The notes: a model not told the origin generated them from the letters alone. Counted from the first letter of the stretch, positions 8,995 through 18,727 are shown. The stretch is 64,000 nucleotides of DNA from Marinomonas sp. THO17 (GCF_040436405.1 NZ_AP031575.1:3399501-3463500), one strand, 5' to 3'. Program-made: numbers and translations.

Positions 8995-11187
8995 TTAATG
9001 CTGAATCAAGCTCGGAGCGCGATTAAATTCAGCTTCTGTCACCGCTTTACTAACATAAAATCCTTGCCCGTAATCGCACTGAAATTCTGTTAACATTCGC
9101 CATTGCTCTTGTGTTTCTATACCTTCTGCCAAGACGCTCAAATTCAGTTTGTGCGCCATAGCGATGATAGCTTCTATTATGTTGCGGTCATCTTCATTGT
9201 CCAAAAGCTCGTGAACAAAGTTTTTATCAATTTTGACTAAGTCTGCAGGCAGGTTTTTTAATTGGGCTAAGGATGAATAGCCTGTGCCAAAATCGTCGAT
9301 CGCAATGCAGACACCCATGTTTTTAAGGCGTTGGAGTAAACTTTTGGCCAGTTCGATATCTTCTAGTATATCGGTTTCTGTGATCTCAAAGCCGAGTAAT
9401 TTGGCCTCGACTTGGTAATCACTAAGCCAGTCTTCTATGTGTTCGACAAACTTCGGGTCGGCTAACTGCTGAGAAGCCAGATTGATGTGCATGGTAATGT
9501 CTGGAAGCCCAGCTTGTTTTCGTCTAGCAAGATATTGGATAGCGGTTTCAATGACCCAATACCCCATTTCCACTATCTCCCCCGTGTTTTCTGCAAGAGG
9601 AACAAAATCGTTTGGAAAAATAAGCCCTTTTTCAGGATGTTGCCAGCGAATCAAGGCTTCTGCACCTACAACCTGATTCGTATTAAGATCAAATTGTGGT
9701 TGATAAAATAATACAAACTCTTTATTTTTCAGTGCATTAGATAGTTCATCTTCTGCCTTTATGGTGTTGTGGGTATTGATTTTCATGCTTTCAGTATAAA
9801 AAGCGTATTGGTTTTTACCCTGTTGTTTGGCGTGGTATAGAGCCATATCGGCATTTTGCATTATAGTGACTAGGTCATAACCGTGTTCCGGGATCATAGC
9901 GACACCTAAGCTGGTGCTTAAGGTAAATTCCCTGTGATTGAATTTAATGGGAGAGCGGACCGTGCGCAAAATTTTGTCGGCAAACTCACTTACCGCTTTT
10001 TGGCTTTGTACGTCACCCAACAAAATACCAAATTCGTCTCCGCCAAGGCGGACTACCTGATCAGAAATTCCTCTTAAGGTGTTTAGGCGATTGGCTATAA
10101 TGACTAATACTTGGTCGCCAATGTCATGACCAACGGTATCATTTATGCGTTTAAAGTTATCCAGATCAAAGTAGATAAAGGCTGAGATGCGGCTACGTAA
10201 TTGGTTCTTGTAAAGGATATTGGGCAAATTATCATGCAAATGTCGGCGATTGGGTAAGCTTGTTAAAGGATCACGATAAGCCATGTCTTGCAGTTCTATG
10301 GTTTTCTCACGAACTTGATGGGCAAGCCTCAAAGGTTGTATTAAAAGAGCATACAATGCGCTAGACAAGAGCAGGCCAACTAATCCTGTGATCAGGTAGC
10401 CATTAGAACGCACAGAGCTGAGTTCATTGCTAATATTGCGACTGATGGTTAATGTCCAAGTTCCTACAGGCAATACTATTTTGCTGGAAGAGCGCAAGTC
10501 ACCTAAGGCTTGTTGAGAAGAAGATAAGGTAATGCGTTCTTTTTTATCATTATGAGGACGCCATAATTCATATTGATAACCATCTTCTGTAAGCTCTTTG
10601 AGTTGTGTCGCTTCCAGTAAATTGTCTAGATACACTAGGGTTGAAGCAAAGCCCCAAAAGCTCTCTTTTGGTGTATCTCGGTTGAGATAAATGGGCGCGC
10701 GACTAATGACAGCAATACCCCCTTGAACCAAAGGTACGGGTCCAATAGCGATCATTTTTTTACTGAGAATAGAATCTTGCGTGGCTTCATGATAGGGGGC
10801 ATTGTTTATGATATCCAGACCAATGGCCTTTTCATTACCTTGTAATGGAAATATTTTTTTTATGATACCTTGTGGTGCAAGTTGGATGTTTTCAATACCA
10901 CCAATGGATTGCATTAAGCGATTGGCGTAAGTATCAAACCAAGTGTATTGACCATTATGAAGCTCCACTTCATAAGACAAAATTTGCGCAGCGGTGAATG
11001 CCGAAGCCAAACGACGTTCTAGTGCTGAAGCTTGTGAGCGAGATAAGCCATTTAATATGGAGGATTGTTGGTGACGAAAAGTATTAATAGAGGACTGAGT
11101 CCAATAGCCGCCTAACAGTACAACCAAACAGAAGGTAATTACGGCAATACCTATAGCGAGTGGTTGCTTGAGGATTGCGTCTTTCAA
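8995..11187 (-). CDS. CHASE-GGDEF-EAL cyclic-di-GMP signalling protein
   Basis: The 730-residue protein has a first membrane helix (about 12-30), a periplasmic CHASE-like sensor (about 40-230), a second helix (about 262-284), then GGDEF (about 305-460) and EAL (about 475-715). The cyclase signature RLGGDEFGILLG is intact at about residue 382. The EAL domain keeps GAEALIRWQHPEKG and DDFGTGYSSL, which hold catalytic and metal-binding residues. It may therefore make or degrade cyclic-di-GMP. The inhibitory I-site is broken: five residues before GGDEF the sequence is GISD where RxxD is needed. The gene is monocistronic, between two terminators. The ligand of the sensor is unknown. Confidence 0.93.
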   Translation of the reverse strand: MKDAILKQPLAIGIAVITFCLVVLLGGYWTQSSINTFRHQQSSILNGLSRSQASALERRLASAFTAAQILSYEVELHNGQYTWFDTYANRLMQSIGGIENIQLAPQGIIKKIFPLQGNEKAIGLDIINNAPYHEATQDSILSKKMIAIGPVPLVQGGIAVISRAPIYLNRDTPKESFWGFASTLVYLDNLLEATQLKELTEDGYQYELWRPHNDKKERITLSSSQQALGDLRSSSKIVLPVGTWTLTISRNISNELSSVRSNGYLITGLVGLLLSSALYALLIQPLRLAHQVREKTIELQDMAYRDPLTSLPNRRHLHDNLPNILYKNQLRSRISAFIYFDLDNFKRINDTVGHDIGDQVLVIIANRLNTLRGISDQVVRLGGDEFGILLGDVQSQKAVSEFADKILRTVRSPIKFNHREFTLSTSLGVAMIPEHGYDLVTIMQNADMALYHAKQQGKNQYAFYTESMKINTHNTIKAEDELSNALKNKEFVLFYQPQFDLNTNQVVGAEALIRWQHPEKGLIFPNDFVPLAENTGEIVEMGYWVIETAIQYLARRKQAGLPDITMHINLASQQLADPKFVEHIEDWLSDYQVEAKLLGFEITETDILEDIELAKSLLQRLKNMGVCIAIDDFGTGYSSLAQLKNLPADLVKIDKNFVHELLDNEDDRNIIEAIIAMAHKLNLSVLAEGIETQEQWRMLTEFQCDYGQGFYVSKAVTEAEFNRAPSLIQH

Positions 11188-11278
11188 TTAAACTTCCTTT
11201 GCAATTCAAACCTTCTCACAGCATATTATTAATTCCTTCTTTTAATAACCCATCTTTTTGTTAATTAATGTATTTATT

Positions 11279-11313
11279 AAAAACGGCGATTACCAAAGGT
11301 AATCGCCGTTTTT
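11279..11313. terminator. Terminator after hupE
   Basis: AAACGGCGATTACC (11281-11294) and GGTAATCGCCGTTT (11298-11311) form a perfect fourteen-pair stem with a three-base loop, flanked by A and T runs. On the - strand it ends hupE and separates it from the GGDEF-EAL gene. Confidence 0.92.
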
Positions 11314-11348
11314 AATAAAAATAACCTAATTTAGTGAGGTTAGGAGAA

Positions 11349-11930
11349 TTAAACAAAAGCTAGGAAAGCACCTGCTAGAGCAATCAAGCTGCCTGCAATT
11401 CTGTTGATGATAGGCGCTTGGATGCTGGCAACAACAGCGCCAAATGCGACTCCCGTAGCATGTAACAATGCTGTCGCTATGGCAAAGCCAGCCGCATATT
11501 GAATGCCGTTAGCATTAAGTGGCATTTCCAAACCGTGCGCCGCACCATGAAATAATGCAAAAGCTGCAACAATAGCTGCGCAGCTTGATATAGACATTCT
11601 CACACTGGCCAATAGCATGATGCCCATGAAGACAACGGATAAAAGGATACCTTGTTCGATAAAGGGGAGTTGGACGCCAGCGACAGCTAAACCGCCACCA
11701 ATTAACATAGTGGCAACGAAGGCGGTTGGTACCGTCCAAACAGCTCGGCCGCCTAGACTTACCGCCCAGATACCAACGGCAACCATAGCGAGCAAGTGGT
11801 CAAGACCACCTAATGGATGAGAAAAACCTGACAAAAAACTGTTCGTGTGTTCGTGCTCTGGATGAGCGAAAGCAAGAGCAGGTAAAGTGGCCATCATAGC
11901 CAGTACAAATTTCAGCGTATATTGACGCAT
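11349..11930 (-). CDS. hupE: HupE/UreJ-family metal permease
   Basis: This 193-residue protein has a signal peptide-like first helix ending in LALA-F-AHPEHEHT, then about six membrane segments. The family motif HPLGGLDHLLAMVAVGIW (a His and an Asp-His pair) and the later FHGAAHGLEMP are present; both hold likely metal-binding histidines. HupE and UreJ proteins move nickel or cobalt across the inner membrane. No urease or hydrogenase genes are nearby, so the metal user is not shown. I chose the ATG at 11930 because GGAG lies just upstream and the signal peptide starts there; an upstream frame adds 25 residues without support. Confidence 0.88.
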   Translation of the reverse strand: MRQYTLKFVLAMMATLPALAFAHPEHEHTNSFLSGFSHPLGGLDHLLAMVAVGIWAVSLGGRAVWTVPTAFVATMLIGGGLAVAGVQLPFIEQGILLSVVFMGIMLLASVRMSISSCAAIVAAFALFHGAAHGLEMPLNANGIQYAAGFAIATALLHATGVAFGAVVASIQAPIINRIAGSLIALAGAFLAFV

Positions 11931-12084
11931 GTTGTCTTCTCCAAATAGTAAATGATGATTGTTAGCCACCGCTCTTGCGGCTGGAACAGGAGAAGATTTT
12001 AACACAGCTGGGTGTCAGGTAAATTGAATGGCTTCAATCTATGCTTGTTAAAGATTCAGTTTGCGCTGTTGAGTCTTAAGAACA

Positions 12085-12104
12085 CGCCATCAAATAAGAT
12101 GGCG
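12085..12104 (-). terminator. Possible terminator after the tartrate dehydratase genes
   Basis: CGCCATC (12085-12091) and GATGGCG (12098-12104) form a seven-pair stem with a six-base loop, ten bases after the ttdB stop. On the - strand it is followed only by TGTTCTT, so the T tract is weak. Confidence 0.5.
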
Positions 12105-12113
12105 CGATAGGGG

Positions 12114-12725
12114 TTACTTGATGAATTTTACTTGGTCGTGAATTTTTTTAAGAATCGCCCCTTTACGTTCGTTAAAGGTTTTTTTGTTTTCCTCAAAGAT
12201 GTTGCGACCTTTAGAGTCGATGGAAATAATCAGTGGGCCAAATTCGCGAACGCGGCTCACCCATAGGGTTTCTGGCATGCCCAAGTCTTTCCATTCGGCT
12301 TGTTCAATTTCTTCTACCTTGGTGGCGGCTACCACAGCACAGCCGCCTGGGAAAACGGCGTGAACCGCTTTGTTTTCTAAACAGCCTTTGGCGGTTTCTT
12401 CGCCCATGCCACCCTTACCTATGATGAGTTTGACACCGGTTTCTGCGATGAATTGACGTTCAAACTTTTCCATACGCATGCTGGTGGTAGGGCCAATGGA
12501 AACCATTTCATACGAACCGTCTTCTTTTTCGCGAACAATAGGACCAGCATGAAAAATGGCACCATCTTTAATATCAACGGGTAACTTCTGTTTAAGCTCA
12601 ATTAAACGGCGATGAGCAACATCACGACAAGTCACTAGATGACCCGTTAGATACACGATATCACCCACATTCAGCTCAGCTAACGCTTCGTCAGAAATAG
12701 GGGTAGTTAGAATTTTCTTACTCAT
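12114..12725 (-). CDS. ttdB: L(+)-tartrate dehydratase beta subunit
   Basis: The 203-residue protein matches the small subunit of two-part class I hydro-lyases. It follows E. coli TtdB closely as I recall it: KKILTTPI at the start, [20 protein letters not shown], then IFHAGPIV and [10 protein letters not shown], with GKGGMG later. With TtdA it would remove water from L(+)-tartrate to give oxaloacetate. Its ATG overlaps the ttdA stop by four bases, the usual mark of coupled translation of two subunits. Two-part class I fumarase is the alternative. The TTT-type transporter and LysR gene next door, and end-to-end similarity to TtdB, favour tartrate. Confidence 0.85.
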   Translation of the reverse strand: MSKKILTTPISDEALAELNVGDIVYLTGHLVTCRDVAHRRLIELKQKLPVDIKDGAIFHAGPIVREKEDGSYEMVSIGPTTSMRMEKFERQFIAETGVKLIIGKGGMGEETAKGCLENKAVHAVFPGGCAVVAATKVEEIEQAEWKDLGMPETLWVSRVREFGPLIISIDSKGRNIFEENKKTFNERKGAILKKIHDQVKFIK

Positions 12726-13624
12726 AGAATGACTCCATCATGAGACAGTACTTCATAGCTTAAATCTGGATTAAATTTGATGGTGCCACGACGGTGTGCC
12801 CAACAACCTGTAGATACCGCTACCCCGATAGTGGAAGGGTGACGAGCAGAAGACTCAATATTTACGCCCATTACTGTGTTATCACCGGTCAAACCCTGTG
12901 GGCCGATACCGACCTCATTTAGACCGCTCTCTAAAAGATCTTCCATCAATGCCGCTTTGGCATTCGGATTACGCGTATCGACTGGTCTTAAAATGGCTTT
13001 TTTCGAAAGACGTGCCGCCGTTTCCACCGAAGTAGATACACCCACACCCACCAGTAGAGGAGGACAGGCATTGATACCGCGTGATGTAATAACATCAAAT
13101 ACAAAGTCTGCAACGCCTTCATAACCTTCACCCGGCATCAGTACTTTGGCAGAACCTGGCAGAGTGCAACCGCCACCGGCCATGTAGACTTCAATCGTCG
13201 CTGTATCTTCACCAGGTACTATGTCCCAGTCTAACCAAGGAATTTTAGAGCCTGCATTGGTGCCGGTGTTTTTCTCTTCAAATGTTTCGACGGCATTGTG
13301 ACGAAGAGGGCCTTTACGTGTGGCTTCCAGAGTGGCATTGCGTAAAATATCTTCCAGTTCACCCAGTAATGGAAACTTGGCTCCTACTTTAATAAAGTAC
13401 TGGATAACCCCTGTGTCCTGACAGCTTGGGCGATCTAGTTTGTCCGCTGCTTCTTGGTTCTCTGCCATGGTGTCGTAAATTTCGATGGCCATGGGGTTTT
13501 TTTCTTTTTTGCGCAGTTCGGCTTGCTTGTTTTTAACATCGCGTGGAAGACGCTTACCAATGTAGCTTGTAAACTTTGTCATGATGTCAGACATATACTC
13601 AACTGAGTTTTCGTGACTCATCAA
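12722..13624 (-). CDS. ttdA: L(+)-tartrate dehydratase alpha subunit
   Basis: This 300-residue protein is the iron-sulfur subunit. Three conserved cysteine segments are visible: RPSCQDTG (about residue 80), [11 protein letters not shown] and [11 protein letters not shown], which should hold a [4Fe-4S] cluster. The pattern APLRHNAVE of E. coli TtdA appears here as [23 protein letters not shown] is also retained. The start codon is one of two adjacent ATGs behind AAGGAGG. The gene is divergent from a LysR regulator, 109 bases away, and overlaps ttdB. Class I fumarase alpha is the other possible reading. Confidence 0.86.
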   Translation of the reverse strand: MMSHENSVEYMSDIMTKFTSYIGKRLPRDVKNKQAELRKKEKNPMAIEIYDTMAENQEAADKLDRPSCQDTGVIQYFIKVGAKFPLLGELEDILRNATLEATRKGPLRHNAVETFEEKNTGTNAGSKIPWLDWDIVPGEDTATIEVYMAGGGCTLPGSAKVLMPGEGYEGVADFVFDVITSRGINACPPLLVGVGVSTSVETAARLSKKAILRPVDTRNPNAKAALMEDLLESGLNEVGIGPQGLTGDNTVMGVNIESSARHPSTIGVAVSTGCWAHRRGTIKFNPDLSYEVLSHDGVIL

Positions 13625-13683
13625 AGCCTCCTTATTTACTTCTGTCTTACAAAAAAATGATGGATTAATTTTAGTATTTATTA

Positions 13684-13708
13684 ATAAGGAAGGTTAGAAT
13701 ATAAGGAA
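13684..13708. promoter_or_regulatory. Direct repeat in the ttdA-lysR divergent region
   Basis: ATAAGGAA occurs at 13684-13691 and again at 13701-13708, 17 bases start to start, inside the 109-base divergent region. LysR operators often contain repeated half sites on one face of the helix, but a 17-base step is not one of the usual spacings. The functional reading is tentative. Confidence 0.3.
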
Positions 13709-13733
13709 ATTCAGTCTTTCCTTGGAGGAATAA

Positions 13734-14645
13734 GTGGATACCTTATCCGAATTTACTTTTTTTATTACCTTGTCTCGTAATGGGAGTTTATCGTCCACGG
13801 CACGTGAATTAAATTTAACGCCTTCGGCTGTGACCAAACGTCTTTCTAACTTGGAAGCACGTTTGGGAGTGCGATTAATAAATAGAACCACCCGGCGATT
13901 GAGTTTAACGAACGAAGGTGAGATTTATTTAAAGTACGTCAAAAATATTGTTAATCAAATTGATGAAATGGAATCTGTTGTTTCGAAAAGACGAGATTCT
14001 CCAAAGGGTTTACTAAGAGTCAATGCACCTCTGGGATTTGGACGGAATTATATTGCACCTATTGTGTCAGAGTTCATTAATGAGTATCCCGACATCGAAG
14101 TTCAGTTGATGCTAACCGACAGACCAATCAGTCTTCCTGATGAGTCAATTGATGTCTGCATACGTTTCGGTACTGTGCCTGATTCACGTGCATTTGCTCG
14201 TAAAATTGCACCTAATCGTCGTCTTATTTGCGCCTCTCCTAGCTACTTTGAAAAACGCGGCAAGCCTAATGTTCCTGCAGATTTATTGGAACACAATTGT
14301 ATTGTTATCAAACAAAGTCAACAAGTTGCCACTGCATGGCGTTTTAATTCAGATGATAATGAGGAGGTTATCAAGGTGAAAGGTAGTCTGGTTACCAACG
14401 ATGGTGAAATTGCTTTGCGATGGGCTTTAGATGGTCATGGCGTTGTCATGAGAGCCGAGTGGGATTTGGCAAAATACATACGACAAGGAAAGTTAGAAAT
14501 AGCATTAGAAGAATACGAAACCCCCAATGCAGATATATATGCGGTATATATGGAGAAGCTAAATTTATCAGCGAGAGTGACTTGTTTTTTAGATTATTTA
14601 AAAGAAAGTTTTATCAGTGAAGATAATACAAGATCTTTTTGGTAA
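13734..14645 (+). CDS. LysR-family regulator, TtdR/DmlR-like
   Basis: The 303-residue protein starts at a GTG behind GGAGG. Its N-terminal helix-turn-helix reads GSLSSTARELNLTPSAVTKR, followed by the linker helix and a two-lobed effector domain (from about residue 92) with VNAPLGFGRNYIAP and VCIRFGTVPDS. The RLINRTTRRLSLT segment is common to the DmlR/TtdR branch, which senses malate or tartrate type acids. It is divergent from ttdAB and convergent with the transporter genes, so it most likely activates both in response to tartrate or a related diacid. The effector is inferred from context only. Confidence 0.88.
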   Translation: MDTLSEFTFFITLSRNGSLSSTARELNLTPSAVTKRLSNLEARLGVRLINRTTRRLSLTNEGEIYLKYVKNIVNQIDEMESVVSKRRDSPKGLLRVNAPLGFGRNYIAPIVSEFINEYPDIEVQLMLTDRPISLPDESIDVCIRFGTVPDSRAFARKIAPNRRLICASPSYFEKRGKPNVPADLLEHNCIVIKQSQQVATAWRFNSDDNEEVIKVKGSLVTNDGEIALRWALDGHGVVMRAEWDLAKYIRQGKLEIALEEYETPNADIYAVYMEKLNLSARVTCFLDYLKESFISEDNTRSFW

Positions 14646-14693
14646 ACAAGTCACTCTTAATTTTTAAAGTGAATTTTCACTCCCTGATTTATA

Positions 14694-16646
14694 TTAAAAA
14701 AGCAATCCGCTTGGCAGTCTTAATAATAATATTTCCTTCATAACAAAATAGAATAGTAAAACTATTAGTATGGAAATTATTATATTAAATATAATGCGTA
14801 TAGGCTTTTGCTTTTCAAAAGTGGATATGAACATGATGGAAATAAAAGCGATTGTGGCGGCTATGCCAAAACCTAACTTTGCCATGAAAATAGTCCACAA
14901 TAAAATGACCAAGGAGACGCCTGCTTGCCTTTTATTCGGCAGAAGCTTAGCGTTTTGATTAAAGCCGTCCTTCTTAATCGCCAGTTTTATGAACAATACT
15001 ATTGATAAGAAAATCATAGCTCCAGCAATGTAGGATGGGAAAACAGCACCCAGAATGGACATGTTTTTCGTATCATTGAAGAGCAGTATTCCTACGCCTA
15101 TTAATGCCAGCACAAAAATTAGCACACTGGACTTTCTGCTAGGTTCTTCAATCGTTTCAGGCTTCTGTTGCTTACGTGCAGCTAAAATGGGGAAAAGTAG
15201 AGCAATGATACAACAGATGATGATGCCGATTGAGATAGGGCGCCCAAAGAACATTTCTAAGGTACGACCTTGAGCAGAGCCAATTAGGTAGGTTTGTACA
15301 AATCCCTGCTCTGCAATTTTACCCAATACCAAGCCCAACACTATGGGGGATGCACTGAAGCCCAGTTTGGCTAAGAACCAAGCGGCAATACCCAATACAA
15401 ACATAACGAAAGTGTCGTGCGGATTACTGTGGATAGCATAACTACCTATTACGGTCAGGAAGGCCACACAAGGAACCAAAAGTTCTTTCGGTGTTTTAGA
15501 GATGGATTTATAGGCGTATTTACCTAAGATCAAACCCACAGGTAGCATCAGCAGGGTGGCAATAATGAGGCCATAGATAAAGGTATAAACAATGCTGCCT
15601 TGATCGGTGAACAAAGAAGGCCCAGTTTTAATACCCTGCACCAGTAATGCTCCCAAAATAATAGCATCAGGAGGGGTTCCCGGAATCCCCAAAACCAAAG
15701 TAGGAATAAAACCACCGCCAACGGTTGCATTATTAGCAGATTCCGTTGCCACAATACCTTCTGGCGCACCTTTACCAAATGTTTCGGATTCTTTTGAACT
15801 ACGTCGTGCTTCAGTGTAAGCCACTAAGCCGGCAATAGAACCGCCTGCGCCAGGCAGAATGCCTACCACAGTACCTATCACAGAACTGCGTAGTAGATTG
15901 AATTTGCGTTTTAAAATCAGACCAAAGGCTTCTGCTAATGAAGATTGCCCTCTGATGGATTCAAATTTTAAGTGCGGCGCTTTGTTGGCCACCAAATCAA
16001 TGATGACTGGGATACAGTATAAACCAATGATAGCAGAGGTAAGATCAATGCCGCCAAGTAAGGAAACTTGATCAAAGGTAAAGCGTACATCACCGCCAAC
16101 AACGGCAACCCCAACAGCAGAAAGCAATAAGCCGATACAAGCGCCTATCAAACCTTTTAATGTGTTGCCAACGGATAATGCAGAAATCAGTGTAAGGCCA
16201 AATACGGCCATCCAGAAATATTCGGATGGGCCAAATGCCAACGCGACTTCGGCAAGAGGAGGAGCAAGGAATAGCAAAGCTAAACCGCCGACTAAACCAC
16301 CACCAACAGAAGCTAGGGTTGCCAATGAGATGGCTAAAGCCCCTTTACCTTGTTTTGCCAAAGGATAACCATCAAAGGTTGTCGCAATAGCAGAGGGTGT
16401 GCCGGGAGTGTTTACCAATATGGCCGCGAAAGCGCCACCATAGATTGCCCCAGTGTATATGGCCCCTAGTACGATGAGGCCAGAAGCTGGCCCCATCACA
16501 TAGGTAAATGGCACTAAGACAGCAACAGCCATTGTTGCAGAAAGCCCTGGCATGGCACCAATAATGGTACCGGCAATTACACCAACTAACGCTAACAGAA
16601 GGTTAAGTGGCGTAAGGGCTTCAATTAAATAGCTTACTAGTTCCAT
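14694..16646 (-). CDS. TctA-TctB fusion, tripartite tricarboxylate transporter membrane protein
   Basis: Residues 1 to about 500 form a normal TctA large membrane subunit, with the signatures GAMPGLSATMAVAVLVPF, ILVNTPGTPSAIATTFDGYP and the internal repeat-like GIPGTPPDAIILGALL. After a polar linker (about 490-505, rich in Lys, Glu and Arg) there are about four or five more membrane helices over 145 residues, the size and position expected of TctB. No separate tctB gene is present. I read this as a TctA-TctB fusion. It is sixteen bases after tctC, so both parts of the carrier are made together. The substrate is probably tartrate or a related acid given ttdAB nearby. Confidence 0.85.
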   Translation of the reverse strand: MELVSYLIEALTPLNLLLALVGVIAGTIIGAMPGLSATMAVAVLVPFTYVMGPASGLIVLGAIYTGAIYGGAFAAILVNTPGTPSAIATTFDGYPLAKQGKGALAISLATLASVGGGLVGGLALLFLAPPLAEVALAFGPSEYFWMAVFGLTLISALSVGNTLKGLIGACIGLLLSAVGVAVVGGDVRFTFDQVSLLGGIDLTSAIIGLYCIPVIIDLVANKAPHLKFESIRGQSSLAEAFGLILKRKFNLLRSSVIGTVVGILPGAGGSIAGLVAYTEARRSSKESETFGKGAPEGIVATESANNATVGGGFIPTLVLGIPGTPPDAIILGALLVQGIKTGPSLFTDQGSIVYTFIYGLIIATLLMLPVGLILGKYAYKSISKTPKELLVPCVAFLTVIGSYAIHSNPHDTFVMFVLGIAAWFLAKLGFSASPIVLGLVLGKIAEQGFVQTYLIGSAQGRTLEMFFGRPISIGIIICCIIALLFPILAARKQQKPETIEEPSRKSSVLIFVLALIGVGILLFNDTKNMSILGAVFPSYIAGAMIFLSIVLFIKLAIKKDGFNQNAKLLPNKRQAGVSLVILLWTIFMAKLGFGIAATIAFISIMFISTFEKQKPIRIIFNIIISILIVLLFYFVMKEILLLRLPSGLLF

Positions 16647-16662
16647 TTAAGTTACCTATTCG

Positions 16663-17631
16663 TTACTTGATTAAGCCCAAAAGTTGAGCGACGCCCTGGT
16701 ACTCAGCTTTATTTGCCTCGATAAATGCATCCATATTTTTATAAGATATATCGGTCAGTACAAAGCCATTGTCTTCCATTTTCTTAACAAACTCTGGGTC
16801 TTTGTTGATTTCCCCGACTATATCAGACAGTTTTTGGCGTACGTCTTCTGGAGTGGACTTAGGTACAGCAACACCTCGGTATGCACCACCTACTAGGTCA
16901 ATGCCTAACTCTTTAAAGGTTGGGACATCAGGAAACGCAGACAATCTCTTTTCAGAAGACACAGCAAGCATACGTAGCTTGTCGCCAGCACTTGCACCTG
17001 ATGTTGCATAAGCAAAACCGGCCGCGACTTGGCCACCCATTAAAGAAGTCATCGCAGGTCCTATACCGCTAAATGGTACGTAAGTTGAAGTGATACCAGT
17101 CAATTTATCAAAGGTTGCTTGACCAATGTGGTTTGCTGAATTTGAACCAGAACCAGCAAAAGTAACCATGCCTGGGTTTTTCTTACCATAGTCAATCAGT
17201 TGACCTAAGTCTTTAAACTGACTGTTAGCTGGAACAAAGATCGCATTTGGTGTGTAGTGGAAATAGTAAAGAGGGGTCAGCTCGTCCGTGGTGTAGCCCG
17301 AATCTTTCACGATAGGTTGCATGATACTGTGAGGGATATTAATTCCCATGATGGTGTAACCATCACCCTCCATGCCGTTTAGTTGTGACCAAGCTACTGC
17401 ACCACCGGCACCAGGCATGTACTGGATGACCGTTTGTACTCCTGCGTATTTTTCAAATACAGATTGCTGAAAGCGAGCAGACAGATCTGATTCACCACCA
17501 GCATTAAATGGAATAATGTAGTTGATCGGTTTGCTAGGAAAGTCATTTGCCACCGCACTTGTTGCCGTTACACTAAGTGTGAAGGCTGCTAGCAAAGGAA
17601 CGAAAAGTGTTTTTAAGTTCTTATTTTTCAT
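16663..17631 (-). CDS. TctC-family periplasmic binding protein
   Basis: This 322-residue protein has a cleavable signal peptide (about residues 1-28, ending SAVA) and the TctC mature start FPSKPINYIIPFNAGGESD. The central ligand region GSGSNSANHIGQA and the late segment PDVPTFKELG are those of the tripartite tricarboxylate receptor family. It binds a carboxylate outside the inner membrane and hands it to the fused membrane protein. It is the first gene of the transporter operon. The ligand is not readable from sequence, and association with tartrate dehydratase is the only clue. Confidence 0.9.
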   Translation of the reverse strand: MKNKNLKTLFVPLLAAFTLSVTATSAVANDFPSKPINYIIPFNAGGESDLSARFQQSVFEKYAGVQTVIQYMPGAGGAVAWSQLNGMEGDGYTIMGINIPHSIMQPIVKDSGYTTDELTPLYYFHYTPNAIFVPANSQFKDLGQLIDYGKKNPGMVTFAGSGSNSANHIGQATFDKLTGITSTYVPFSGIGPAMTSLMGGQVAAGFAYATSGASAGDKLRMLAVSSEKRLSAFPDVPTFKELGIDLVGGAYRGVAVPKSTPEDVRQKLSDIVGEINKDPEFVKKMEDNGFVLTDISYKNMDAFIEANKAEYQGVAQLLGLIK

Positions 17632-17817
17632 GATATTCGCCTTTTTTAATTATTGTCAGCGATAAAAACTATAACGGATATAAAAGACCTTACAACAAAC
17701 ATGGGTTAATACATTTTTGAAAATAATTCAATAATAGGTTATGTGTCATGTTTTTATCTGGATGACTTGATATTACTTAACATCATATCCTTGCCGACCA
17801 CCAAGGTCATCTACTCC

Positions 17818-18693
17818 TTATAATGCTTGCCATAAGGCTGTGGCCACTGGCCCTAAAGGTTTGTTAGCGATTTTGACTAGACAGTAGGTGAATTCAATAC
17901 GATTATCATAATCGATGAGATTGAGCTCGTGTAATTCTCCTTTAGCGAGGGCATCACGGACAAAATGTTCAGGCATTCTGCCCCATCCCATTCCAGACTG
18001 AATCAGAGATAACTTGGTTGCAAAGTTATTGACATACCAATAACGCTGAGCATCCTGTACACCAACTTTAATCCCAGTGGTTAGCATGCCGGAATCTTTT
18101 ACTACTACTTGATAGGTGTCGATCAGTTGGCGAACGGTAGTGAGATGGTCAAATTTTTGAATGAGTTTATCTGCCGCCACATTGAGTAAATAACCTTGTG
18201 TAATGATCTTGTGCTCAATCTGGCTGTCATGAATTAACTGATTGGGAATGGGAGAAATGGCTAAATCGACCTTATTTTGCAGTAACTGATCAATAGGACC
18301 AGAAAGGTATTCTTGGCTTAGCACAATCTGAGTGGACGCATAGTGTTGTTGTACTTGTTCCAAGGCTTGCAAAATTTGTTCTATTTCAAATGACGCTTCA
18401 ATCGCTAAGCTGATGGTGTCTTCTTCTCCTTGGGCAAAACAGGCGGCCGTATCGAGAAGATGCTGATGCTCAGCAACCACTTGTTTGGCTTTCTGATAGA
18501 TGATTTGACCCTGTGCGTTCAGTTGCATACGGTATTGCTGACGATTAAACAAAGATAGATTTAATTGCGCTTCCAGTTGCTTTAGGGCTGCCGTTAATGC
18601 GGGTTGTGTCTTGTATACTCGTTCTGCTGCTTGGCTAAGTGAACGGCTTTCTGCGACCGCGATTAATATCTTCAATTGATCAATCGAAACCAT
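17818..18693 (-). CDS. LysR-family regulator
   Basis: The protein has 291 residues with an N-terminal helix-turn-helix (SLSQAAERVYKTQPALTAAL, about residues 18-37) and a substrate-binding-type domain after about residue 90. It is divergent from a DoxX-family gene 100 bases away, which is its most likely target. The helix-turn-helix contains TQPALTAALKQLE, close to the family consensus SQPALS. The effector is unknown. Confidence 0.88.
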   Translation of the reverse strand: MVSIDQLKILIAVAESRSLSQAAERVYKTQPALTAALKQLEAQLNLSLFNRQQYRMQLNAQGQIIYQKAKQVVAEHQHLLDTAACFAQGEEDTISLAIEASFEIEQILQALEQVQQHYASTQIVLSQEYLSGPIDQLLQNKVDLAISPIPNQLIHDSQIEHKIITQGYLLNVAADKLIQKFDHLTTVRQLIDTYQVVVKDSGMLTTGIKVGVQDAQRYWYVNNFATKLSLIQSGMGWGRMPEHFVRDALAKGELHELNLIDYDNRIEFTYCLVKIANKPLGPVATALWQAL

Positions 18694-18727
18694 AATAAAA
18701 CCTGATGAAGTTTATAATAAAAATTAA

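Noticed and set aside
11931-12113. Cobalamin riboswitch before hupE
   Set aside because: I find no B12 box in either orientation and the gap is too short once the ttdB terminator is counted.
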